From positions 62,001 to 126,000 of the forward strand of contig NZ_VLKR01000014.1 in the NCBI RefSeq assembly GCF_007830445.1: a stretch of DNA of 64,000 nucleotides. Reading direction: 5' to 3'. Under the pieces are notes generated by a model. The model worked only from the letters and a program-made list of their open reading frames with translations. It was not told the DNA's origin and ran no database searches. The stretch is from Sphingobacterium siyangense (GTDB lineage Bacteria; Bacteroidota; Bacteroidia; Sphingobacteriales; Sphingobacteriaceae). The position numbers and the translations under genes were made by a program. Within the stretch, counting starts at the first letter, position 1; every line of letters starts with the position of its first letter. Shown piece after piece: positions 37,148-46,628 of the stretch.

Positions 37148-40100
37148 TTGAACAGATTTACCCGAATTGCTTTCAAAACAATATTGTGGATTATTGGAGT
37201 AATAATTGCGCTGGCTATTTTAATCGTATTTTTAATCAGAATACCCTCCGTTCAGAATTATATTGCTGGAAAAGTAACACACTATGTGGAAGGTAAGATC
37301 GGTACCCACGTTAAAATTGGCTACATTAATATTGATTTCCCTAAAAAACTGGTTTTAGAGGACATCTATTTAGCTGACCAAAGCAAGGATACCTTAGTAG
37401 CAGGAAAAAGCATAGCTGTCGATATCAACATGCTAAAACTTCTGAAAAATACCGTTGAAATTCAAAGCATTGAAGCAGAAGGAATCACCGCAAAAATCCG
37501 CCGTACATTGCCGGACAGTTCATTCAACTTTGATTATATTGTTAAAGCTTTCGCTTCTCAAAAGGAAAGCAAACCGACTGCAGACAGCAGTTCAGCCCTT
37601 CTATTTAACCTTGATAAGGTCAAATTTGATAAATTTCATATTGTCTATGCCGATGATGTTATTGGAACGAGTGCTGATGTTTACCTGAACAGCCTAAATA
37701 CCAACGTCAAGAAGTTCGACCTCACAAAAAACATGGCTTTCAATCTGCCCAAAGTGAAGATAGATGGTCTGAGTGCCACAGTGAAACAATGGCGACCAGT
37801 TGTTGATGGCACGGCACCCACGGTCAAAGATTTTGGCATTACAGATAAAACGGCACAAGTAACCACCTTGCTTCCCGATGTCGGTATACAGATTGCTGAC
37901 CTGACCAATATCTTAGTGCGCTATGAGGATCAATCCAGTCTGCTGAATACAAAATTTTATATCAAAAATCTTCATGCAGACATTAACAAGATCGACCTTA
38001 ACAAAGAACTTGTCGATATTCAAACGATCAATCTTGACGGTTCAGACAATAATGTGCTCTTTGGAAAGATCCAGAAAAAAGTAAACACAGAAGCGAAAAA
38101 CACCGCGGATACCACCAAAATAAACTGGGTTGTCTCAGCCAAAGAAATCCAAATCAACAATACAAGCTTAGCGTATAGAGACAACAATCAGGCCCGTATG
38201 AAAGGCTTTGATTACTTCAATATTAAGATCCCTGGAATGAAAACCAGTTTAAATGATCTTTACTATAGCGCCGATTCGATCAGCGGATCATTAAAAGAGC
38301 TTGTAGCCTCTGATCATTCCGGGTTTGTGATCAAGCAATTGAAAGGGGATTTTAAGTATACAAATACCGGCGCGGAGATCAAAAACCTGTACGCAGAAAC
38401 ACCACGTACCCTACTGCGTGATTACTTAAAAGTAACCTATCCATCTTTGGATATTATTGCCCAAAAGCCAGAGCTGATCTATGTCAATGCAACGATCAAA
38501 AAGAGCCACGTAGATATGCGCGACATCTACTATTTTGCTCCTTTTTTGGATACCATGCAGGTGATGAAACCATTGATGGACAAAAAGTTTAATATTGATG
38601 GTCGCGTTGTGGGTAAGGTAAATGATTTAAATATTCCGGCAATTGATTTCCAAACCCTGTCCAATACACGTGTCATTGCAAGTCTGCATTTAAAGGGTCT
38701 ACCCAACGTCGATAAAATGTCAATGGATCTTAATTTAAAGAAATTGACCACAGGACGTTCGGATATCGAAAAGCTGGTTTCAAAAAAAATGCTTCCTAGC
38801 GGAATAGAGTTGCCCAATACGATCGGCCTTACCGGAACTTTTAATGGTGGGATGAATGCCTTTAACACCAATCTTTCGCTGGTAACAGAGAAAGGAACAG
38901 CCAAGTTCAATGGTAAAGTAGGCATGATAGGTCGCGATACAACCTATGATGCATTTGTGAGTATTCGTGATTTTGACATTGGTAAGATCATGAAAATGGA
39001 CAGTACATTAGGCATACTTTCATTTGAGGGAAAAATCAAAGGTCATGGAACGGATCCGAAGAAACTTGTCGCCAATTTTGATGGCAAAGTAAATCGAATG
39101 GATGCGATGGGTTATCGTTATCAGAATATCGATATGAATCTCACTGCCGATAAAGGTGATATCAAAGCCTCTGTGGTTAGTCCCGACCCTAATATTCAAT
39201 TGAAGTTAAATGCAACGGCCAACATGAAGTCCAAATATCCGCAGGTGGATTTTGAGCTTATGGTAGATACCATTAATCTTAAAAACTTAAAATTAATGGA
39301 CGACGATCTCAAATACCACGGTAAACTTGTGGGCAATTTCAGTTCAGCCGATCCGAATTTTTTAAATGGGGAGGCACATATCACCAATTCATCCATTCTT
39401 TACAACGACGCATATTATACTTTAGACAGCATTTCACTTGTTGCAAAAGCCGATACCAGCCGCAATTTGCTGCTACTCAAATCAGACTTTTTGAATGCCC
39501 ATTTGGTCGGAAAATACAAAATTTTAGAGTTGCAGAATGCCATTCAAGACATTTTACAGGTATACTACCAGCCGGGAAAAGGTGTTAAAGTTCCCAAATA
39601 TGAGCCTCAGAATATTGAGTTTTCCGCCCAATTGACCAGGACTAAATTTGTAAAGGATTTTCTTCCAGAACTAACGGAAATGTCTGATATTACGTTGGAT
39701 GGTATGTTCAATAGTCAGTCAAAAACTATTCTTGCGAAATTGGATGCCCCTAAAATCACCTATAGTGGCACCGAAATCAATAACATCACCTTGGATATTA
39801 ATACCTTGGACAGTACACTTTACTACTCGGCCTTGATCAATAAAATCAAGGTGAGCAATATCGAACTGGTGAATACAGTCTTCAGTGGTAAAGTCATTCA
39901 AAACAATTTGGATTTTGGCCTTTGGATTAAAGACAAGAAAGAGAAAGAGCAGTATCATTTGGGCGCCAATATGCGCGTTGATAATGGAGCGTTTGTTTTT
40001 AGCCTACTTCAGGATGGCCTTATGCTGAACTACGACAAGTGGACGATAAATCCAAACAACGTGCTCAAATTTGGAAGCACGGGTATTCAGGCCAATGACT

Positions 40101-42433
40101 TTATCTTAAGTAATAAAGGACAAGAGCTGAGTATATCATCGCAGGATAGTGTGCTCAATTCGCCACTCAACATTGCCTTTAAAAATTTCCGCATTGAGAC
40201 ATTAAGTAAAATGCTTGAAAGTGAAACAGTCGATCTTGGCGGCGGGATTAATGGTCAGGCAACCATATCACGTTTGGAAAGTAGCCCTGTCTTTGTATCC
40301 GATCTGGTGATCGACAAATTCTATATTGGACAAGATACTGTCGGGAATGTCAACATAAAAGTTAACAATGAAAAGGAAAACACCTATAATGCGAATATCA
40401 GTATCAGTGAAAATGGCAACAATGTCGTATTAAGTGGTGATTTTATCAATCCTCCAAAGGGAGAAGCAACCCTGGATTTCACCTTGGATATTGCGCCACT
40501 CTCCATGCAGACAGTTCAGGCATTCAGTTTGGGTTATCTAAAAGACTCGAAAGGAAATCTTGAAGGCCAGTTAAAAATAACGGGATCACCATCCAAACCA
40601 CTCATTAACGGCGATGTGAAGTTTAAAGATGCACAATTCAATATTGCTATGTTGAATGCACTTTTCAAAGCTAAAGATGAAACCATTCATCTGGATGAAA
40701 GGGGTATTACTTTCCCTAAATTTGCATTAGAAGACAAGAAAGGAAATATTGCCAAGGTAACAGGATCCATAGAAACCAAAACGTATACTGATTTTGATTT
40801 TAATCTCAATATCAATACGGACAATTTTGAGGTGCTCAATTCAACACAAAGCGACAACGATATGTTCTATGGTAAAATGTATCTTACCTCGAACCTTCGC
40901 ATTCGGGGAAATCTTGATAAGCCTATCGTTGATGGTACAATCAAGGTATTAGATGATACCGATTTCACCTTTGTTATGCCAAACGAAGATCCCGGGATGG
41001 CCGATCGTAAAGGTGTTGTCGAATTTGTTGATAAGAGTGATACCACAAGAGCCAACGTATTTGCAAAATTAGATTCGATGACCGTAACCCGTCTGACGGG
41101 AATCGACGTAGATCTGAATCTTCAAACGGATAAAGATGCCAAATTTAAGATCCTCTTGGATGCCGGTTCACAGGATGCACTGAATATCCAAGGAGAAGCG
41201 GAACTGAACGCAGGCATTGATGCGAGCAGCAAAATTACCTTGTCAGGTACATTTACCGTAGACAAAGGGAGCTATTCATTCAGTTTTGGTCCCGTAAAAA
41301 AAGATTTTACATTCCGAAAAGGAAGTACGATCACCTGGAACGGAGATCCCTTGGATGCGCAGCTTAATATCACAGCGGCATACACAACCAAAGCTCCAAC
41401 GCTGGAGCTTGTAGCGACGCAACTGGGATCAGAAAACGCTAATTTATACAAGCAACGTATTCCTTTCAATGTCTTGTTGAAGATTACAGACAAATTGTTC
41501 CAACCGCAACTGAATTTTGATATCGACTTGGACGAAAACAACTCCGTTGTTTCCCAAGATGTGATCAGCAAAGTAAATAACGCATTGACCACCTTGCGTG
41601 AAAATCCATCTGAACTTAACAAACAGGTCTTTTCACTCATCGTTTTAGGACGCTTTATGTCGACCAATCCATTTGAAAGTTTATCCGGTGGGGGCGGCAC
41701 AGAAGCCATTGTCAGAAATAGCATCAGTTCATTCCTGAGCGGTCAATTGAACCGCCTTGCCTCCGAGCTTATCACCGGAGTAGAACTGGATTTCAACTTA
41801 ACTTCGGAGGAAGATTATGCTACTGGAGCGGGCCAAACCCGAACAGATCTGAATATCGGTGTATCTAAAATGCTTTTAAATGATCGTCTAAAAATTACCG
41901 TTGGTTCTAATTTTGAGGTTGAAGGAAATACACGTCCGGGAGAAACCGCCAACAATATTGCTGGGGATATCCAATTGGATTATCAACTTTCGCAAGATGG
42001 CCGTTATTTTGCACGGGTATATCGTAAAAATCAATATCAGGTTACGCTCCAAGGCCAATATGTAGAAACAGGTATCGGATTTATCATCAATATGGATTAC
42101 AACAGGTTCCGGGAAATCTGGATGAGTTCGAAAAAACTCAAAGCGTACTATGACACGAATAGCAAAGGTTTCAGAAAACGTTTTGATGTGGAACGTATGG
42201 AAACCGATTCAGTGTATCGTGATAGCGTACGCACAGTCATCAGAGATAGTTTGATGACCCATAGCCCTGAGTACAGAAAACGTATGGAGGAAAGAGAACA
42301 AGAGAAACGTAAACAACAGTTGGACTCCAGTAAAAACACGCCGAAAAGCGATAGTCCAAAATCAACTATAGATACCATCAGAACGACAGCTATAAAAAAT
42401 GAAGATGAGGAAAGGAGTTATCATGCAAGCTAA
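37148..42433 (+). CDS. tamB: TamB-type translocation/assembly module protein
   Basis: 1761 residues. An N-terminal membrane anchor (LWIIGVIIALAILIVFLI) is followed by a very long beta-rich AsmA-like body (repeated xIxxLxLD-type strands with DGKV, NGKVG and GEAHITN motifs) and the C-terminal TamB/DUF490 domain at about 1380-1690. The last 60 residues are charged (KRMEEREQEKRKQQLDSSK). TamB spans the periplasm and works with an Omp85 partner, probably in lipid or outer-membrane protein transport. The start is TTG at 37148, placed just before the anchor with no near ATG. The stop overlaps the partner gene. Confidence 0.93.
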   Translation: MNRFTRIAFKTILWIIGVIIALAILIVFLIRIPSVQNYIAGKVTHYVEGKIGTHVKIGYINIDFPKKLVLEDIYLADQSKDTLVAGKSIAVDINMLKLLKNTVEIQSIEAEGITAKIRRTLPDSSFNFDYIVKAFASQKESKPTADSSSALLFNLDKVKFDKFHIVYADDVIGTSADVYLNSLNTNVKKFDLTKNMAFNLPKVKIDGLSATVKQWRPVVDGTAPTVKDFGITDKTAQVTTLLPDVGIQIADLTNILVRYEDQSSLLNTKFYIKNLHADINKIDLNKELVDIQTINLDGSDNNVLFGKIQKKVNTEAKNTADTTKINWVVSAKEIQINNTSLAYRDNNQARMKGFDYFNIKIPGMKTSLNDLYYSADSISGSLKELVASDHSGFVIKQLKGDFKYTNTGAEIKNLYAETPRTLLRDYLKVTYPSLDIIAQKPELIYVNATIKKSHVDMRDIYYFAPFLDTMQVMKPLMDKKFNIDGRVVGKVNDLNIPAIDFQTLSNTRVIASLHLKGLPNVDKMSMDLNLKKLTTGRSDIEKLVSKKMLPSGIELPNTIGLTGTFNGGMNAFNTNLSLVTEKGTAKFNGKVGMIGRDTTYDAFVSIRDFDIGKIMKMDSTLGILSFEGKIKGHGTDPKKLVANFDGKVNRMDAMGYRYQNIDMNLTADKGDIKASVVSPDPNIQLKLNATANMKSKYPQVDFELMVDTINLKNLKLMDDDLKYHGKLVGNFSSADPNFLNGEAHITNSSILYNDAYYTLDSISLVAKADTSRNLLLLKSDFLNAHLVGKYKILELQNAIQDILQVYYQPGKGVKVPKYEPQNIEFSAQLTRTKFVKDFLPELTEMSDITLDGMFNSQSKTILAKLDAPKITYSGTEINNITLDINTLDSTLYYSALINKIKVSNIELVNTVFSGKVIQNNLDFGLWIKDKKEKEQYHLGANMRVDNGAFVFSLLQDGLMLNYDKWTINPNNVLKFGSTGIQANDFILSNKGQELSISSQDSVLNSPLNIAFKNFRIETLSKMLESETVDLGGGINGQATISRLESSPVFVSDLVIDKFYIGQDTVGNVNIKVNNEKENTYNANISISENGNNVVLSGDFINPPKGEATLDFTLDIAPLSMQTVQAFSLGYLKDSKGNLEGQLKITGSPSKPLINGDVKFKDAQFNIAMLNALFKAKDETIHLDERGITFPKFALEDKKGNIAKVTGSIETKTYTDFDFNLNINTDNFEVLNSTQSDNDMFYGKMYLTSNLRIRGNLDKPIVDGTIKVLDDTDFTFVMPNEDPGMADRKGVVEFVDKSDTTRANVFAKLDSMTVTRLTGIDVDLNLQTDKDAKFKILLDAGSQDALNIQGEAELNAGIDASSKITLSGTFTVDKGSYSFSFGPVKKDFTFRKGSTITWNGDPLDAQLNITAAYTTKAPTLELVATQLGSENANLYKQRIPFNVLLKITDKLFQPQLNFDIDLDENNSVVSQDVISKVNNALTTLRENPSELNKQVFSLIVLGRFMSTNPFESLSGGGGTEAIVRNSISSFLSGQLNRLASELITGVELDFNLTSEEDYATGAGQTRTDLNIGVSKMLLNDRLKITVGSNFEVEGNTRPGETANNIAGDIQLDYQLSQDGRYFARVYRKNQYQVTLQGQYVETGIGFIINMDYNRFREIWMSSKKLKAYYDTNSKGFRKRFDVERMETDSVYRDSVRTVIRDSLMTHSPEYRKRMEEREQEKRKQQLDSSKNTPKSDSPKSTIDTIRTTAIKNEDEERSYHAS
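42414..42417 (+). promoter_or_regulatory. Shine-Dalgarno of tamL
   Basis: GGAG, five bases before the ATG at 42423 and inside the end of tamB; it decides between this ATG and the one at 42399. Confidence 0.65.
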
Positions 42434-44729
42434 ACTAAAGTATATTGTTGGAATAGTTTCATGCGCTGCATTTCTAGCATCCTGTTCTTCAACCAAGAAT
42501 CTGAAAGAAGGAGAAAGCTTATATGTTAAAGGCAACGTGATAATCGATTCGGACACCATCTCCAAGGAAAACAAGGAAAAGATTGCGACGCATTTAGAAG
42601 CGGCATTGATGCCCAAACCCAATAAACGTCTAGCTGGCGTACCATTCAAGTTGTACTTCAACAATATGGCCGGCGATTCTGTAGGGAATAATATCATTAA
42701 AAAATTTTTCAAGAAAATTGGTGAGAAACCGGTATTGTTGAGCGATGTCAATCGCGAGTACAATGAAAATCTACTGCGTAATCGTCTGGAGAATTTTGGT
42801 TTCTTTAATGCTGAAGTAAAATCCGACACTTTAGTTGAAAACAAAAAAGCAACGGTTAATTATACGGCCAAGCCAAATTTTATCTACCGAATAAGATCTG
42901 TTCAATTTGATATTGACAGCACCACACAGCTGGGTAAAGATATTCGTTCGAGCTCCGATCAAAGTCTCTTACAGGTGGGCAAAAATTATAGCCTTGATGT
43001 TATCCTAAATGAGCGTGACCGCATCGACAATGACCTCAAAAATAAAGGGTATTATTATTTCAGCCCTGATTACATCCTGGTTCAGGTAGACAGTTCACAC
43101 CGGAACAACAAGGTCGACATGTATGTTACTGTAAAGAAGGAAACACCGGCACAGGCGAGGGTACCGTCAAAAATCAATAAAATCTACGTTTACCCGAACT
43201 ACACGGAAACAAGCACCGGTTATCAGCGATCCACCCGTAACGCGGAACTATATGATAGCAGCTACTATTTTATAGACCGCCAGCATCTTTATAGAAAGCC
43301 TGTTATCGCGAATCATATCTTCTTCCACCCCGGCGACGTCTACAACCGTAATGCCCACAACCAAACCATCAGCCATCTGGTGAATCTCAATAGCTGGAAA
43401 TTTGTCAAAAATAACTTTGTTGACAGCAAAGAAGTTCCCAATGCACTAGACGTCTACTACTACTTAACTCCATTGCCAAAAAAATCACTCCGTGTGGAAC
43501 TTTTGGGAAAAATGGCTTCGGTATACAATGGTACAGAAGTTAATGTCAACTGGACTTTACGCAACGCATTTAAAGGCGCAGAGCAGTTAAGTTTTAATGT
43601 ATTCGGTGGTTATGAAACCCAGACCGGTGGATCAGCTGACCTCAATTCGAGTTATTACCGTTACGGGATGGAGGCTACACTGACTTTCCCGCGGATATTG
43701 TCCCCTTTTGGAAGGATTTCTCCTACGCGACGTTTTATTCCGAAGACTTATGTCAAAGGCCGCTATGAATTTTTAAATCGCCGCAAAGCATATACCTTAA
43801 ATTCCATCGCATTGGATTACGGTTATATCTGGCAGGAGTCTGAAGAGAAGCAGCACGATCTTGCGTTAATGGAGATTACCTATGTTCAGCCTAAAGGTAT
43901 TTCTGAAAACTACCAAAAACAAATGGATACTATTCCGGCGTTAAGGCACGCAATAGATCCACAATTTACGATTGGCCCAAATTATAACTTCACGTTTCAA
44001 AATACGATGAAGCAGCATTTGAAAAATACATTTTATTTCAAAGGCAACCTGGACCTCTCGGGGAATATACTCGGTTTGATAAAAGGAGCTGATTTCAATA
44101 AAGGGAAAACGTTCAAATTGTTCGATGCTTATTTCTCCCAATATATCAAGATCAGTGGCGATGGCAGACACTATCTCAAATTGTCGGAGAATTCGCAGCT
44201 TGCTTCTCGGGTCAGTTTAGGATTAAGCTATTCCTATGGTAACTCTCGGTCACTTCCCTATTTAAAACAATATTATGTGGGTGGACCTAACAGTATCCGT
44301 GCATTTGGTGCTCGTGCAATTGGACCAGGAACAGTTGCCCCTGAAAAATTAAGCAACGGCCTCTTCTATGCCGACCAGACCGGTGATATCAAATTGGAAC
44401 TTAACACAGAATACAGAGCTAAATTAGCAGGCTTTGTTCATTGGGCAGCATTCATTGATGCCGGGAACGTGTGGTTGCAACGGGATGATGTCAACAAGCC
44501 GGGTGGTAAGTTCAGCAAGAACTTTTTAAATGAATTAGCCGTCGGCGGTGGAGCTGGATTACGCTTCGACTTTACGTTTTTGATCATTCGTACAGATATG
44601 TCCATACCTTTCCGCATTCCCTATCTTCCAAAAGGAGAACGTTGGGTATTTAAGGATATCGACTTTGGAAGTTCAAAATGGAGAAAGGATAATTTGATGT
44701 TCAACCTAGCCATCGGCTATCCGTTCTAG
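42423..44729 (+). CDS. tamL: Omp85 family lipoprotein barrel, TamL-type partner of TamB
   Basis: 768 residues from the ATG at 42423. A lipoprotein signal ends in the lipobox LASC (Cys21), followed by POTRA-like segments (ILNERDRIDNDLKNKGYYYF) and a C-terminal Omp85 barrel with YYVGGPNSIRAFGARAIGPG as the conserved loop. TamL is the lipidated TamA-like protein of Bacteroidota. It overlaps tamB by 11 bp, so the two are co-translated and likely form one envelope-spanning system. A strong terminator follows. Confidence 0.9.
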   Translation: MQAKLKYIVGIVSCAAFLASCSSTKNLKEGESLYVKGNVIIDSDTISKENKEKIATHLEAALMPKPNKRLAGVPFKLYFNNMAGDSVGNNIIKKFFKKIGEKPVLLSDVNREYNENLLRNRLENFGFFNAEVKSDTLVENKKATVNYTAKPNFIYRIRSVQFDIDSTTQLGKDIRSSSDQSLLQVGKNYSLDVILNERDRIDNDLKNKGYYYFSPDYILVQVDSSHRNNKVDMYVTVKKETPAQARVPSKINKIYVYPNYTETSTGYQRSTRNAELYDSSYYFIDRQHLYRKPVIANHIFFHPGDVYNRNAHNQTISHLVNLNSWKFVKNNFVDSKEVPNALDVYYYLTPLPKKSLRVELLGKMASVYNGTEVNVNWTLRNAFKGAEQLSFNVFGGYETQTGGSADLNSSYYRYGMEATLTFPRILSPFGRISPTRRFIPKTYVKGRYEFLNRRKAYTLNSIALDYGYIWQESEEKQHDLALMEITYVQPKGISENYQKQMDTIPALRHAIDPQFTIGPNYNFTFQNTMKQHLKNTFYFKGNLDLSGNILGLIKGADFNKGKTFKLFDAYFSQYIKISGDGRHYLKLSENSQLASRVSLGLSYSYGNSRSLPYLKQYYVGGPNSIRAFGARAIGPGTVAPEKLSNGLFYADQTGDIKLELNTEYRAKLAGFVHWAAFIDAGNVWLQRDDVNKPGGKFSKNFLNELAVGGGAGLRFDFTFLIIRTDMSIPFRIPYLPKGERWVFKDIDFGSSKWRKDNLMFNLAIGYPF

Positions 44730-44757
44730 GATTTCAAATTTGATTTTACACGATAGA

Positions 44758-44799
44758 AATAACAGGCTTGAACGAATTTCAGGCCTGTTATTTTTTTTT
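44758..44799 (+). terminator. Terminator of tamB-tamL
   Basis: AATAACAGGC pairs with GCCTGTTATT, then a long T run. Confidence 0.92.
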
Positions 44800-45090
44800 G
44801 CTATTTTATAAAAGTCATCGATTTTGGAGGGGTCTATTTCTTATGTCAAAAAACAAGTTATTCCCGCTAAATACATTGATTTACTGACAATAATTGATTA
44901 AATTCAAGAATTATTTAATAATCCACATAAATGCTCATGAAATATCCATATAAAAAAAGTACAAGCATTCGTGAAGATGGACCGGGTATGCGATGTGGCA
45001 TAAAAACCGCCGAAGGCAGCTATATAATTAAAAGGCAGATGTATATACTTAAGCGGACAATTAGCTCATGAATAAACAAATAATTTACAT
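44800..45090. other. 291-bp region upstream of mdh
   Basis: No promoter box of the phylum type is evident. An open frame of 46 codons starts at 44932 (MLMKYPYKKSTSIRED) and ends at 45071, with no other support. Confidence 0.5.
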
Positions 45091-46029
45091 ATGAAAGTAA
45101 CTATTGTTGGTGCTGGAGCTGTAGGCGCAACTACAGCGGACAATTTAATCCGTCGAAATGTCGCAGAGGAGATTGTATTATTGGATATTAAAGAAGGTTT
45201 TGCAGAAGGCAAAGCGCAAGATATGGCACAAACTGCCGCATTATTGGGTTTTGAATCAAAAATCAAGGGGGTAACCAATGATTATCTGTCAACTGCAGGT
45301 TCAACTGTTGCCGTTATTACGTCGGGGATTCCACGTAAACCTGGAATGACACGCGAAGAATTGATTGGGACAAATGCCAATATTGTCAAGTCGGTTGTCG
45401 AAAACTTAGTAAAACATTCTCCGGATATTATCATTGTTATCGTATCTAATCCCATGGATACCATGACCTATCTAGCACTTAAATCAAGTGGATTGCCTAA
45501 GAATAGAATTATTGGAATGGGCGGTACATTGGATTCAGCACGATTCAAATATCAACTGAGTGAAAAACTGAATGCTTCTGCGGCCGATCTCAATGCCATT
45601 GTTATTGGCGGTCATGGAGATACAACAATGATACCACTCATCAAGCACTCCACGTGGAACAGTATTCCAGTCACTGATTTCCTTACCCCGGAAGAGCAAG
45701 GCGAAATTGTACACAAAACTATGGTTGGTGGAGCAACATTAACCAGCCTAATCGGCACCTCAGCCTGGTATGCTCCGGGAGCCGCAACAGCTGCAGTCGT
45801 CGAAAGTATCGTACGTGATCAAGGAAAATTATTTACAGCATCCGTTTATTTGGAAGGTGAATTTGGTCAAGAAGATATCAATCTGGGCGTACCGGTTATC
45901 ATCAATAAAAAAGGATGGGATCGCATCGTCCCCATTCAACTCGATGACGAGGACAAAGAAAAATTCAATAAAAGTGCAGAAGCAGTACGTACAATGAATA
46001 ATGTACTGAAAGAAATAAAAGCGCTGTAG
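45091..46029 (+). CDS. mdh: Malate dehydrogenase
   Basis: 312 residues, LDH-like type. The NAD fold starts MKVTIVGAGAVGATTADNL; Asp in LLDIKEG selects NAD; SGIPRKPGMTREEL holds the substrate-binding arginines, and GGHGDTTMIPL the catalytic His. It oxidises malate to oxaloacetate in the TCA cycle, complementing sucAB in this window. It is monocistronic with a terminator at 46079. Its last codons and stop are repeated just downstream. Confidence 0.95.
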   Translation: MKVTIVGAGAVGATTADNLIRRNVAEEIVLLDIKEGFAEGKAQDMAQTAALLGFESKIKGVTNDYLSTAGSTVAVITSGIPRKPGMTREELIGTNANIVKSVVENLVKHSPDIIIVIVSNPMDTMTYLALKSSGLPKNRIIGMGGTLDSARFKYQLSEKLNASAADLNAIVIGGHGDTTMIPLIKHSTWNSIPVTDFLTPEEQGEIVHKTMVGGATLTSLIGTSAWYAPGAATAAVVESIVRDQGKLFTASVYLEGEFGQEDINLGVPVIINKKGWDRIVPIQLDDEDKEKFNKSAEAVRTMNNVLKEIKAL

Positions 46030-46068
46030 CTCATAAACAATAAAAAGATAAGCTGTAGCTTATAAACT
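46023..46068 (+). repeat. Direct repeat at the 3' end of mdh
   Basis: GCTGTAGCTCATAAAC at 46023 (which includes the stop TAG) recurs as GCTGTAGCTTATAAAC at 46052, one mismatch in 16, 29 bases apart. A third partial GCTGTTA lies at 46084 in the terminator stem. Confidence 0.7.
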
Positions 46069-46078
46069 ATCAAGAGAT

Positions 46079-46113
46079 AAAAAGCTGTTATTCTATCAAT
46101 AACAGCTTTTTTT
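46079..46113 (+). terminator. Terminator of mdh
   Basis: AAAAAGCTGTTATT pairs with AATAACAGCTTTTT around a short loop, followed by T. Confidence 0.92.
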
Positions 46114-46171
46114 ATGAACGTTCAACACGCACTGCGGGTTTTAAAATTTCTTTTTTAAGGGAATTTTTGGG

Positions 46172-46179
46172 TATGTTTG
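46172..46179 (+). promoter_or_regulatory. Possible -7 box at the retropepsin-like gene
   Basis: TATGTTTG matches TAnnTTTG and ends five bases before the preferred ATG at 46185. If used, the transcript would be nearly leaderless. The clash with an alternative ATG at 46173 leaves this uncertain. Confidence 0.3.
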
Positions 46180-46184
46180 GCTAT

Positions 46185-46628
46185 ATGACAACAGTACCAT
46201 TTCAATTATTGGATTTACAAGGCCAGGGCACACACATTTTAGTCGATGTAGAAATATATAATCGTTCGTTCAAGATGGTAGTTGATACTGGCGCATCTAA
46301 AACTGTATTTGATAAAACGCAATTGGGGCATCTTTTGGATGACCAATTGCAGCTTGAACCTTCAGAAACATTATCAACAGGACTTGGCACCAATTCAATG
46401 GAGAGTTTCAATATAAAAATTCCGAGTCTGACATTAGGTGAATGGCAGATAAAAAACTTAAATACTGCGGTATTGGATTTAAGCTCGATCAATTATGCCT
46501 ATCAGCAGATGGATCTCGAACCAGTGATCGGCGTATTGGGTGGAGATATTTTTGCAGACTATGGCGCTGTCATTGATTATGCAAAGCGCACCTTAAAATT
46601 AAGAACCCGGAAATTAAAACTTAAATAG
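46185..46628 (+). CDS. Retropepsin-like aspartic protease (clan AA)
   Basis: 147 residues from the ATG at 46185 (MTTVPFQLLDLQGQG); an ATG at 46173 or a TTG at 46167 are alternatives. The catalytic motif is VVDTGASKTVF, and the C-terminal VIGVLGGDIFADY matches the hydrophobic ILG half. With one DTG it should be active as a homodimer. No signal peptide is seen. Substrate unknown. Its end overlaps the convergent MFS gene by 15 bp. Confidence 0.82.
   Translation: MTTVPFQLLDLQGQGTHILVDVEIYNRSFKMVVDTGASKTVFDKTQLGHLLDDQLQLEPSETLSTGLGTNSMESFNIKIPSLTLGEWQIKNLNTAVLDLSSINYAYQQMDLEPVIGVLGGDIFADYGAVIDYAKRTLKLRTRKLKLK

Noticed and set aside
44932..45071. 46-codon frame upstream of mdh
   Set aside because: No promoter, SD or recognisable protein; likely chance.
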